A stretch of 64,000 bases of DNA from Zygaena filipendulae (taxonomy: Eukaryota; Arthropoda; Insecta; Lepidoptera; Zygaenidae), in assembly GCA_907165275.2 (NCBI GenBank), contig OU015653.1:8214001-8278000 (forward strand), written 5' to 3'. The notes under the pieces were generated by a model that saw only the letters and a program-made list of their open reading frames with translations, was not told where the DNA came from and made no database searches. Both the position numbers and the translations under genes were made by a program. Of the stretch, positions 24,014 to 33,937 are shown in pieces. The first letter of the stretch is position 1, and every line of letters begins with the position of its first letter.

Positions 24014-25358
24014 ATGACATGTTCTCAAAAAAAGACTGTTGGCTCAAACAATGCACCTGCTGGAGGTGTCAGAAAAAAGTCTGGTCCAAAGTTTGAGTTA
24101 ACAGATGAACAAAGGCGAGATATCAAAGAAGCATTTGATCTTTTTGACACAGAGAATACAGGAAAAATAGATACAAAAGAACTAAAAGTTGCAATTCGCG
24201 CATTAGGATTTGAACCCAAGAAAGAAGAAATCAAACGAATGATTTCAGAAATAGATAAAGGCGATGGAAAAGTATCTTTTGAAGATTTTCTTGAATTGAT
24301 GACTGTGAAAATGGCTGAAAAAGATTCAAAAGAAGAAATTATGAAAGCATTTAAACTATTTGATGATGATGAGACTGGTAAATCTGTACACATAAATAAA
24401 ATTGAAGTGCCTGTTTGTAATTCCAAATTAAAACCTTTTTACTAAATGCATATGAAAGTATATAATTATGGTACTTATCTACATAATTTTTTTTGTCTGT
24501 CTGTTTGTTCCGGCTAATCGCTGAAAGGGCTGAACTGATTTTAACGAGACTTTCACTGGCAGATAGCTGGTATTGAAAAGAAAATTGTTCCTTTGGGGAT
24601 TCCGAAACTCACACGGATGAAACTGCAGTTCTATCTGATGGCATAAGTGACATGTCATCCACTTGTCCCTATTTAATCAAACAACAAAAAATATGTATAT
24701 AACATGTGGTAAAATTTGCTGCAAATATTTACAGGGTTGAAAGTATACACCGCTATAAACATGTTCATAAAATAAAAAAATCCACCACATACCTATCCAA
24801 AAAACCAATAAAAAAGAAAAAAACCTGTTCAACCGCTCAATTGCTTTACACACACATCGCCGCGCGCCGGTGTCTTAAGTTCAATGAGCTGAACAGCTGA
24901 TCCATAGCTTGCTATGTGCTTGGTGCGTGCCATATTGTGTATCTTGTTGAATGTAATTGTAATGATTTTTCAATGAATTTATTTTCCTCATATTCTGAAA
25001 AACTACCGAACTTATAATATTATTTTTTCGCTTATCCTATTTGTTATAACATATTATACTTTAAGCCTTGTAAATATTTGCGGTTAATTTTACCAAATGT
25101 TATATATGTACATAGTATACTTATACTAATTAGTGTGCAATAAAATCCAATTGTTTACTACATAACTATAACTATAAAAACTACTCTCTTGCAGGCAAAA
25201 TATCTTTCAAAAATCTGAAGAGGGTAGCCAGAGAGCTTGGAGAAAATTTAACAGATGAAGAGCTTCATGAGATGATAGATGAAGCAGACAGAGATGGTGA
25301 TGGAGAAATTAATCAGGAGGAGTTCCTTCGCATCATGAAGAAAACTAGTCTATATTAG
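24014..25358 (+). CDS. Centrin (caltractin), two coding exons
   Basis: EF-hand calcium-binding protein of centrioles and basal bodies. Exons 24014-24377 and 25195-25358 join in phase (ACTG / GCAAA, giving [15 protein letters not shown]) to 175 aa; centrins are usually about 170 aa. The start is the ATG giving MTCSQKK, since the frame further upstream lacks an ATG. Basic N-tail (1-25), then four EF-hands: loop 1 [12 protein letters not shown]; loop 2 reads [11 protein letters not shown], one residue short of the canonical 12; loop 3 DDDETGKISFKN lacks the final Glu, as in other centrins; loop 4 [12 protein letters not shown] is canonical. The C-terminus KKTSLY is the classic centrin ending. 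The 817-bp intron is largely a SINE-like copy and a MITE. Closest in character to the CETN1/2 class. Confidence 0.93.
24490..24645 (+). repeat. SINE-like repeat in the centrin intron
   Basis: TTTGTCTGTCTGTTTGTTCC head, GAACTGATTTTAACGAGACT, and a decayed GGGGATTCCGAAACTCACAC segment. A variant subfamily related to the copy at 44975-45245. Confidence 0.55.
24696..25106. mobile_element. MITE (AACATGTGGTAAAATT family), copy 1
   Basis: 411 bp with inverted ends of about 45 bp: left TATATAACATGTGGTAAAAT, right the complement of TATATAACATTTGGTAAAAT, both continuing into CAAATATTTACA. Related copies are at 53751-53978 and 59119-59320. It fills most of the centrin intron. Confidence 0.75.
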
Positions 25359-26137
25359 AAATTAATTTTGAATGTAACCAAATTTATTATAGAGTATCTT
25401 GCACAAAGTGAGTCACGGAATTTCGTCTGCAGATTAGTTATTAGAGTCAACTTTTATGGCATTGCTATTTTTGGATTAAATTGTAAGTAAATTATGGTCA
25501 TAATAATTACAGATTAATGATGTTTTTCTTGCATTTGGTAACATCATGTTTTTATCTTGATGATATTTGATGTAGCTAGTCAATTTTATTAGTTGTGTGA
25601 CACTGGTAAATTTACTATCACCCACAGTACCTGCTTTATACCTGTAAAAGGTGAATTTTTGAGACAGGACAGTAAGGGCAGGTACCTTAACCGTTATAGT
25701 TACAGGAAAACGCTTTTAGGAATCCATAAATTTTTAAGATATTCTGAACTGCATTTACAGATTTTGGAAAAAATGTACAGTCAGCAAGAAAATTGACATT
25801 TTACACAAAAACTTTTTTGTGCCAATCGATCCTGTTTCTTTTAAGGATCGAAAGTCTCTTAGACCGACTGAGGTTTAAGTACTAGAAATGTCAGAAATCA
25901 CAAAAAAAGGTCCTTAAAGTGTTTTCCTGTAACTACAACGGTTAAGGTAACATGCCCCATTACCCCATCTCAAAAACCCACCTGTATATAATATTATTCT
26001 TCATAGTGAACAAAATCTATATTTTGTTTTGGAATAAGGAATTTATGTACTGTGAAGACCAAGGATTTTATAATATTAATAATGCACATAATTTTATTTC
26101 TGTTAAACAATTAAGATTGTTGTTGTGGTCCACTTTA
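25359..26137. other. Centrin 3-prime flank
   Basis: No gene recognised. It holds the centrin 3-prime UTR (an ATTAAA variant signal near 25475) and non-coding DNA. Confidence 0.4.
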
Positions 26138-26677
26138 GGGCCAACCCACACGATACGGTGTGGCGCCGCACCGAGAGCCATTACGCCTTACTGGCACGGG
26201 CAGTGCGGCGCCGCGCGCCGCTGCAGCTGTGACAGCAAAAATAGGCTTGCTCATCGCTCCGTAAAGCGCTTATTACACCTTGCAATTTCAGGGCACCAAT
26301 TTAGGGCTCTAAATTGGTTCCAATTTAGGGTTGGTGAGTGAAAGAGAGAGCGAGTCATCACACTACATTAAAATGTAACCTAGAGTAGTCGATTTTGGGT
26401 TCAATTTAGTGTAGTGTGATTACTCACTCTCTCTCTCTCACTCACCGACTCTAAACTATCCGATTTAGAGCCCTAAATTGGTGCCCTGAAATTGCAAGGT
26501 GTAATAAGCACACTGGACAAACAACAGCGAGGCACTTACTCCGCTCTCCGCCTCGTCTTGATTCCGATGCAAGTGTGGTGCTGTGCCGGAGCACACCACA
26601 CGGCACCGTGTGGCTACAACGCATTTTTGTATGTAGAATACCGTAGCGCGCTGACACGGCACCGTATGGGTTGGCTC
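26138..26677. mobile_element. Harbinger-like MITE with internal palindrome
   Basis: 540 bp, flanked by TTA on each side (26135-26137, 26678-26680). Ends: GGGCCAACCCACACG at the left, complement GAGCCAACCCATACG at the right, with GC-rich subterminal parts. An inner inverted repeat (about 26262-26515) shares CTTATTACACCTTGCAATTT and CACCAATTTAGGGCTCTAAA. The 3-bp TWA duplication suggests PIF/Harbinger. The inner palindrome may be a second element nested in the first. Confidence 0.65.
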
Positions 26678-26998
26678 TTACCTAAGTATTTACATTCCTA
26701 AACTAAGCCATGAAAATATGTTAAGGATCCAATAAAAACTTGTTTTGACAAATTTGTTTTTATTTTTATTCTTAATACCCATGTACAATTTAATTTAAAA
26801 AATATATAGGTACTTATTGTCTCATTAAAACTGATAAAATTGCTTATTAAACAATAAGCAATTTTGTCATTTTAAATTTCTTAAGTTTGCTATTATGTAG
26901 GTATCTTTTTTGGTATGTAAAATATGTTTTTTTACCAATGACAGCAACTCAAACAAGTCATATTTGAGTTGCAGTCATCCACACCATCAATACTATAA

Positions 26999-27195
26999 TA
27001 AAATAATAGAATCTGTGTGTTTGTTCACACTAATCTACCAACTACTGAACGGATTAACATGCAGTTCTCACAAATAGATTAAGCTTAGTTTGGAGCAACA
27101 TATAGGCTTTGTTTCATTTAAATTGGATGTCAGGAAGAAAGTTATTATATAAAAGTGTCTCATGCAGGTTAAACCGCAGGGCACAGCAGGTATAA
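26999..27195 (+). repeat. SINE-like repeat, old
   Basis: CTACTGAACGGATTAACATG, then TTGGAGCAACATATAGGCTT and a decayed AAACCGCAGGGCACAGCAGG tail. The same subfamily recurs at 46985-47130. Lies in the probable 3-prime region of the isomerase gene. Confidence 0.55.
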
Positions 27196-27332
27196 GGCAA
27201 TATCAAAAGTTGGGTGATAGGTAACACTTGCCTTTACTGGAAAGGATATTAGTATTAACATACTACCAATTTCAAACTCTGTGAGATGTCATGGAGATTC
27301 TATTGAAGTAGGGACTTTGTTTAATCTTATAG

Positions 27333-28136
27333 CTAATATCTTTCTATGACTTCACCATCAGGTTGGCCGAAATAAGCCTTGTGGCACATATTTATGAACA
27401 ATCCAGTTTCAACTACACCAGGTATTATTTTTATACATGTATTAACTTTGTCCCAGTCTAAGTCTTGATTGGTGAAGTGCCAGTCAAGAATAAAGTTACC
27501 ATTATCTGTTACAACTGGCCCTGCTTTTGCTATGGCACTCCGTAGTTTGATCTCTCCACCATACATAGAAACAATTTTATTTTTAATCGGAATGTAGGCC
27601 ATGGGTATAACTTCTATAGGTATTCCCTTTTTATATCGATCACCTAGTTTAACCGAATCTTTAGTATAATCTGCTATGACAATCATTTTCTTTGAGCAGG
27701 ACGCTACGATTTTTTCTTGAAGTAGACACCCCCCACCACCTTTAATGAGAGTCATGTTGGAGTCGACTTCATCTGCACCGTCTATCGTAACATCAATGTC
27801 AGGATTGGTATCCAACTCCCCTAAAGTTAGGTTATGTTTTACTATGAGTTGTTTGGCTTGAAAAGAGGTTGGTATACAGGTTACTTTTAAATTCTCTGTT
27901 TCTACCCGCTCAGCAAGTCTTTGTACTGCATACACCACAGTTGTCCCGCTGCCGACGCCGAAAACACAATCTCCAGGCACAAACTCGTCTACGGCTCGGT
28001 ACGCAGCAACTTGCTTAGACTTTTCCAATGACATATTGATTTTGATACCTGTATTATTGGATAAAAGTCGAAAGATTATCCAATTGCAATTTACGTAACC
28101 TTTTGCGATTGCCCTTAAAGTCACTTTCAGATTCAT
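27333..28136 (-). CDS. Rpi: Ribose-5-phosphate isomerase (type A)
   Basis: Interconverts ribose-5-phosphate and ribulose-5-phosphate in the non-oxidative pentose phosphate pathway, in the cytosol. Intronless, 267 aa from the first ATG. Phosphate-binding GVGSGTT at 60-66. Catalytic pattern matches E. coli RpiA in spacing: D119, D122 (IDGADEVD), K132 in IKGGGG and E141, equivalent to D81, D84, K94 and E103. Further family blocks are [25 protein letters not shown] and PGVVETGLF. An internal Met (residue 35, codon 28034-28032, [12 protein letters not shown]) aligns with the usual family start, so the first 34 residues, which are basic and hydrophobic, may be an extension or untranslated. Convergent with centrin. 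Confidence 0.95.
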   Translation of the reverse strand: MNLKVTLRAIAKGYVNCNWIIFRLLSNNTGIKINMSLEKSKQVAAYRAVDEFVPGDCVFGVGSGTTVVYAVQRLAERVETENLKVTCIPTSFQAKQLIVKHNLTLGELDTNPDIDVTIDGADEVDSNMTLIKGGGGCLLQEKIVASCSKKMIVIADYTKDSVKLGDRYKKGIPIEVIPMAYIPIKNKIVSMYGGEIKLRSAIAKAGPVVTDNGNFILDWHFTNQDLDWDKVNTCIKIIPGVVETGLFINMCHKAYFGQPDGEVIERY

Positions 28137-28585
28137 GTACTGTGGTCTTCTCTTTATCTAACTAAAGGGCTATATATAAATATTAACCTCCACTAACTTT
28201 AAGTTATGGCTAATCACCTTCAGCGGAGTTCAGCCTACAGAATTCAGGCAGTATAACATATGACCACAAATTAACTAGTCTGTATAACACAATGATAGTG
28301 AGTTAAATATTATTCTCCGTCTACGACTCAGATTAGCTAGAGTTAATTCAAAACAAAAAAAACTAGAGTTAAATCAAAACAAAAGCAGTCTGCACTCTGC
28401 AGTGTTACCATTCCGGCATTAAATTAAACATAAATAACAAAATATAACCTACAACATAAGCTCATCTCTGCGTTTTGTTGTATTGCACTTTTGTCACGCT
28501 GAATGCTGATAGCACTGTTATAAATTATGATTAAAAACAAAAACAGAATTCTGGAAAAACAAAAAATTACAAGTTTTAATGAAAT
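28137..28585. other. Upstream region of the isomerase gene
   Basis: No gene recognised. The promoter of the minus-strand isomerase is expected here; no clear core element was found. Confidence 0.35.
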
Positions 28586-28589
28586 TGAG

Positions 28590-28775
28590 GATAGAATTAA
28601 AAGGTTGTCTGGAAGAGATCGCTAGTAAAGCGATAAGACCGCCTTTTGTATGCCCTTAGTTATAAGTTTCTGTAAACACACTGTAAAATTATTTTGGTGT
28701 ACAATAAAGTGTATTCTATTCTATTCTATTCTATTCTATTCTATTCTATTCTATTCTATTCTATTCTATTCTAAA
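28590..28775 (+). repeat. LINE tail ending in an (ATTCT)n pentanucleotide array
   Basis: AAGCGATAAGACCGCCTTTTG, then ACAATAAAGTG and a pure TATTC array of about 12 units (28711-28773). A non-LTR retrotransposon 3-prime end whose simple-sequence tail has expanded. Confidence 0.65.
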
Positions 28776-29374
28776 AGTACCGACCACCAGTCTGTCAAGG
28801 GTCAATTTGTTTCTAAGTGGGTAAACACCATTAATTAATTTGATCTAGATTTAGTCAATTTAGTTTATTAGTCTAAAATTTTATTGTCATTTTGACACGT
28901 CGTTAGGGGTCACTTATACACAGTAAACACACTGGGATAAAAGGGGACACTACCGCTAATACCAGAATTTTATTCGCTGTATTTGGTAAAATCCCCTAAA
29001 TATAGCGACAAAATCGCTAAAACGGCAACTCTTAAAAAACTTTTTAAACTTGTAAAAGTCAAAATATATGCCTTTTTGCTATTGTCAAATGTAAACGTCA
29101 AGTGTTAACCCTGAACAAAAAAAAAAAAAAACGGCGTTCAGAAATCGCATCGGAGTACCTATTATACAATCTGCTATAGATGTTCTTTAGTTCATATTAT
29201 ACCTGCAGTGCACCGCCCTTCTGGGGGGAAAGCTGTGGATCGTCCATCAGTGGCGTTTACTTTTGTTAAAAAAAGCTCTTGACTCAGCGAAAAAAATAAA
29301 ATTCTACAGGATACTCTAAATTTCTAAAATTCATAAAACGTATTTCATATTAACAATTTATTGACATAATTTAA
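28776..29374. other. Gene-free stretch
   Basis: No ORF or family recognised. Confidence 0.35.
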
Positions 29375-29885
29375 GATAATATTCTTTTTACTAGATGACA
29401 GTTTATGGTTTATGTCACACAAGAAAGGAGTCCATAACATTCTTCTCCCCTCATATTTCGGTGACGAGACGTCGAGGCGGTCTCGTCACTCGCTGGCTAC
29501 AGCGCAACGGCGTGATGTGGGTGCCACTGCCGCCTTAGTTGGAAGGACCAGCGGATTGAGATGGTTGAGCGGAGGGACCAGGGGACGGGAATGGTGAAAT
29601 GGGGGACTTTGGAAAAGAGGATGGTGGAGACACTGAGACAGATCTTTTAGGGTGCTGATAGAATCAGTTGTCGACCCAGGTGTTGTGGGAGATATTGTTG
29701 CAGGTGTCCCACTCTCCGGAATGGTTGATAGTGCCCTATGACGTATGTGATCTGCATGCCGGCGTATTTCTTTTCCTGTTGGTGTTGTGATAAATATGAA
29801 TATCTGCCTTTGCGTGCAGTCACTGACCCCGTTTGCCACGTTTTTTCCTGTCGTGTTCTAACATAAACAGGATCACCTGGTGTGA
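29375..29885 (-). pseudogene. Remnant of a Ty3/Gypsy pol 3-prime end and LTR start
   Basis: On the minus strand a frame from about 29885 reads GDPVYVRTRQEKTWQTGSV, then after a frame change GKEIRRHADHIRHR, the integrase C-terminal (GPY/F) and RRH motifs of insect Gypsy elements. A Pro/Ser-rich tail follows, then a purine-rich GGGGAGAAGA tract and TGTTATGGACTCC, the likely LTR start. The same roughly 65-bp LTR start recurs at 31272-31337. The rest of the element is missing. Confidence 0.6.
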
Positions 29886-30639
29886 AGTGATAATGACATA
29901 GATTTAGTCAGTCTAACGCAACTAGGAACAAATTAAATTTTGTTCGTGTTTAGCACTCATTTTTTTTTTTATTTTTTTTTTCCATGGCATCAAAGATGGC
30001 CTCACATGCTATTTCAGTCTTTTGTCTCTGAATCTTTCTTACAATCTGTCATCTGTTTGTCATGGCGACGCATGTTGTTATTTGGGAAAATAATTGTGTG
30101 ATTTTTAAAAAGTGCAGTGTGACTATTAAAAACTATTAAAAACTATTTTCTTGTGATCGGGTAGTGAAATAGCACTGATTAGACGGTGTAGTACGTATGT
30201 AATTTGTAGAAAAAGATAGAGTCGACAAAATTTAAATAAAAGGAAATTTAGCACGAAATGTCCTATAGATGAAGACCGGTAAGTACAGCTTGAGTAAAGT
30301 AATAAAGTATTTTGTTCTCTTCAGCTATCAGCAAGACTAAAATAATACACTATCTTTTTGAAATGAGAAAAAATATTTGCATGTTTGTAAACCATAGTGA
30401 TGTAAATCTTCACTATCGATAAAGTGAGTCGATAAACTTTAATGAATGATGCTGTTATAGTGAATATTTTGGAATATTTTTGTATAGCTGCTGCTGCGTA
30501 TACTTTTTTCATTACTTACTGCAGTTTTCATTAAGTATTATGATCGTATGATGAACCTCGTCTTCTGTATAAAGAACTATATTATACTCTATCTTGTTTC
30601 TAAGTGTACTTGCATGATTGATAGATATTTTATTTTCAG
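29886..30639. other. Gene-free stretch
   Basis: No gene recognised. T-rich runs near 29960-29985. A GACCG/GTAAG site near 30276 could be a splice donor of the THAP fragment that follows, but no first THAP exon was identified. Confidence 0.3.
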
Positions 30640-30730
30640 ATGTCGACAATGGGTAAAAAATATTGGAAATGATGACTTAGCTTACATTCCAATCGAAAAA
30701 CTTCACGATATAAAATATGTCTGTGGAGAT
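30640..30730 (+). pseudogene. Isolated THAP-domain half-exon
   Basis: Between a TATTTTCAG acceptor and a GTAAGG donor the frame reads CRQWVKNIGNDDL... KYVCGD, matching the second half of a THAP finger (invariant Trp, then the third Cys just before the His that the next exon would supply). Neither the first half (Cys pair) nor the downstream His-Phe exon was found, so it is a relic or an exon of an incompletely seen gene. Confidence 0.45.
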
Positions 30731-31271
30731 GTAAGGAACGAATGTCGGATACTTCTACCGATAGATATTTCTACCGATAATTTAAACAAGGCTCAACAAG
30801 GAGGCACTGCGAAGTAAATCATTTACTTTCCCAAATAGGTTATTTAATTTTGACATAAAATGTAAATGTAATTTTTAAAGAGAAAATAAATATCTATCTA
30901 TCTAATAACATCATCATCATGACAAACTAAAATATTGGAATAATAATAAATGAATAAGAATAATAATTTATTGTTTCAATTTTACTACTAATGTTTTCCC
31001 CCGTTGTAGATTTAATTCACCTGGTATGAAGCCCACGATGCTCTAATGATAATTTATCGATATCGATTTAATCAGGAACTACATGTGGCCATCCCTATTG
31101 TTCTCGTTAATGTTGGTACCCATGAGTTATGAAGTATTTTGACATTTAAATTTTCGCTGTGTTGGTATTGCTGGGTCTGCTAAATGGATTCCAAAACCAA
31201 GTAAAGAAGTCCCGTCTCTTAAAACGTAGTGATTACCTTCTCTCTGGATTTAGTTATTCTTCTGAGGATAA

Positions 31272-31337
31272 TGATAATATTCTTTTCACTAGATGACAGT
31301 TTATGGTTTATGTCACACAAGAAAGGAGTCCATAACA
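31272..31337 (-). repeat. LTR fragment (second copy)
   Basis: 66 bp almost identical to 29375-29439 (on the minus strand it starts TGTTATGGACTCCTTTC). The similarity stops abruptly on the left, so this is a fragment rather than a full LTR. Confidence 0.6.
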
Positions 31338-32009
31338 ATACCTACTAGCTGCATCTGTGACTTCATTCGCCTGGTTACAGATTTTAGTACACAAGCTACC
31401 CTGTAAAAAGACAACATAATATAACTAAATTGCTGTTAGATTAGAGCAAAAGTATCTTCTTAGTTCAGACACGGGATCTTCGGCGCATTTATTTTTCAAC
31501 TTTGAAATTTTTTTGTCATGGACCAGATAAGGGCGGAACACACCGGATGCGTGGCATGACGTGACGCGTGTACGCACCAATTATAATGTATGTAACTATA
31601 AGAAAGATGCAGACCAGGGACCCAATTCTCGCCTCCTTCGAAAAAATCTCGAACTCGAGATTGCTGTTCGATCCCTATGTCGACCACAAAATCTCGATAC
31701 TCGAACCTGTTTCTTCGTATCTCCTATTCTCAACACAAATCGAACTAGACTTCGAGTTTATAGTGTAAAATGTTGCCAGTAAAAGCTTATTCGAAAGCCG
31801 TATCCATTCCATTCTACACGATTCATCCGGAGCTAAAACGGCAGCAGCTTTTTATAGTGTTTAAATAGTGTGCATCGTTTTATATCAAGAACATATTTTA
31901 TATTATATTTGTACCAAAGAAAAGAAAAGTTCTTACTTTTATCACTTTTACATCATCACTGTAATTTTTTTTTAATTAGTTTGCGTAGTACGGATCGTGA
32001 AGCATAGTA

Positions 32010-32335
32010 TTTGTTTTTGTTTTTACCCTTATTTGGGGCAGGCAAAGGGATCGTAATTCATACAGCCTGAATTGGCTGTATAGACTACGATTCTTTTGTT
32101 TTTTTTCTAAAGTTATATTTACATCCAATTGCGTTGCTGAGATGCATTTCGATGCTTAATCGGAACTTTAAGCTATGAAGTTGCAGTTAATTACTACCAT
32201 AGCACTTAATACAGAGTATATTTACTAATACATAATAAATTTCTAAAACTGCTAAAACTGTAACATATGACTTGGCTGTATGGCTCAACATCCCTTGCCT
32301 GTCCCAGATGGGGCGAAGATAAAAAACAACAACAA
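32010..32335. repeat. Inverted-repeat insertion inside the P-like element
   Basis: The left segment TTGGGGCAGGCAAAGGGATC...CATACAGCC and the reverse complement of the right segment (GGGACAGGCAAGGGATGTTG...CATACAGCC) are related over about 65 bp. Probably a small non-autonomous element. Confidence 0.45.
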
Positions 32336-32703
32336 CTTCTGAAACTGTCACGCAGGGTCATTTCAGTGCCTACATTTCTATTTTGTATGGAGAATTTTCA
32401 TTTCATCTTTGCTCGAGAGATGGCGTTGATTATTTAACTGACGTTGCAATACTAGCTCTTTACATGAATCACAAATTATTTTTAATGTATTTTTAGTCAT
32501 ATTTGTCAACTTATCATAAATAATTAAATAAAAACGAATTTGTATGAAATAGAAAGTTTTTAAAATTAAATATTATAATAGCAACATTATGAAAAAAATG
32601 TTCGTTCGTAAGTTTCATTTTACGCAGGTGAAGTAAGAATTAAAAGAACTATTTTATTTTCTATTAGTTCAAATATGTCTTTTGCTTTATTTTTAAATGA
32701 AAT

Positions 32704-33619
32704 TTAAGATACCTTGGTTGATTTTATTGTCAAGTTTCAGTATTTTTCCTTGGTCTTTTTATCATAAAAGCTATTTATAGTAAGTAATGGAACGTTGACT
32801 TTCAGTTTGGCTGTAACATATATACTATATCGACGATATAAAACATCGATGTTTACGGATCGATTTATCGATGTTTTATAGACACCGATGCCGCGATGTA
32901 TCGTTTTCATCCCTAGTCAAAGTTTGACGTTTCTCAACTTCAAAAGTTTTCCAAAACTTTTTTCGTTGTGTTTTGAATTCGGATCTTTTCCCAAATTACC
33001 TGTGATATTATTCTAAGACCAGGCTTTGTTTTATGGATTTTTGTGATTGTGTGCTATACTGTTGACTTCTGCTTTATTTTGGACCCCGACGATTCTGCTT
33101 TAACGAAGACCCCGGCAATTCTTATTGGACACCGATTTATCAGAAATCAGAATGTCTTCAGAAAATTAAGATACCTTGGTTGATTTTATTTTCAAGTTTC
33201 AGTATTTTTCCTTGGTCTTTTTATCATAAAAGCTATTTATAGTAAGTAATGGAACGTTGACTTTCACTTTGGCTGTAACATATATACTATATCGACGATA
33301 TAAAACATCGATGTTTACGGATCGATTTATCGATGTTTTATAGACACCGATGTATCGTTTTCATCCCTAGTCAAAGTTTGACGTTTCTCAACTTCAAAAG
33401 TTTTCCAAAACTTTTTTCGTTGTGTTTTGAATTCGGATCTTTTCCCAAATTACCTGTGATATTATTCTAAGACCAGGCTTTGTTTTATGGATTTTTGTGA
33501 TTGTGTGCTATACTGTTGACTTCTGCTTTATTTTGGACCCCGACGATTCTGCTTTAACGAAGACCCCGGCAATTCTTATTGGCCACCGATTTATCAGAAA
33601 TCAGAATGTCTACAGAAAA
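32704..33619 (+). repeat. 462-bp tandem duplication spanning the transposase promoter and start
   Basis: Copy 1 (32704-33165) and copy 2 (33166-33619) are nearly identical; copy 2 lacks 8 bp (CCGCGATG near 32892). Each contains a palindromic TATCGACGATA / AAACATCGATG ... CATCGATGTTTTA cluster, the putative leader, and an ATGTCT start codon. Copy 2 leads into the THAP finger. In copy 1 the start reads MSSEN and stops. Confidence 0.85.
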
Positions 33620-33723
33620 AAAATGCTGTGTGCCTGATTGCGGTAAGATTAAATTAAATATTTTGCTTACTACTGAATATTATGACAGTAATTTTTTTCT
33701 ATGTATTGCTTGATATTTTTGTA

Positions 33724-33937
33724 GAATCCTACTAATATTATAAATGTGGAGTTTGGATGTTTGTATGTTTGTTACTCAATCACGCCAAAATGGCTGAACG
33801 GATTTGGTTGTTTGGGACACAGATACTTTGTAGCTTGGAGAGGAAAATAGGCTACTTTTTATCCCGAAAAGTATCACATTCTCGTGGGATATCGTCGTGA
33901 AGTCCACGCGGGCAAAGCCGCGGGCGGAAAGCTAGTT
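33724..33937 (+). repeat. SINE-like repeat in transposase intron 1
   Basis: CTACTAATATTATAAATGTG head, AAAATGGCTGAACGGATTTG, AGGCTACTTTTTATCCCG, and a GCCGCGGGCGGAAAGCTAGT tail. A different subfamily from most in the window. Confidence 0.65.

Noticed and set aside
29412..29597. Plus-strand ORF of 61 codons
   Set aside because: Antisense shadow of the Pro/Ser-rich retroelement relic on the minus strand.
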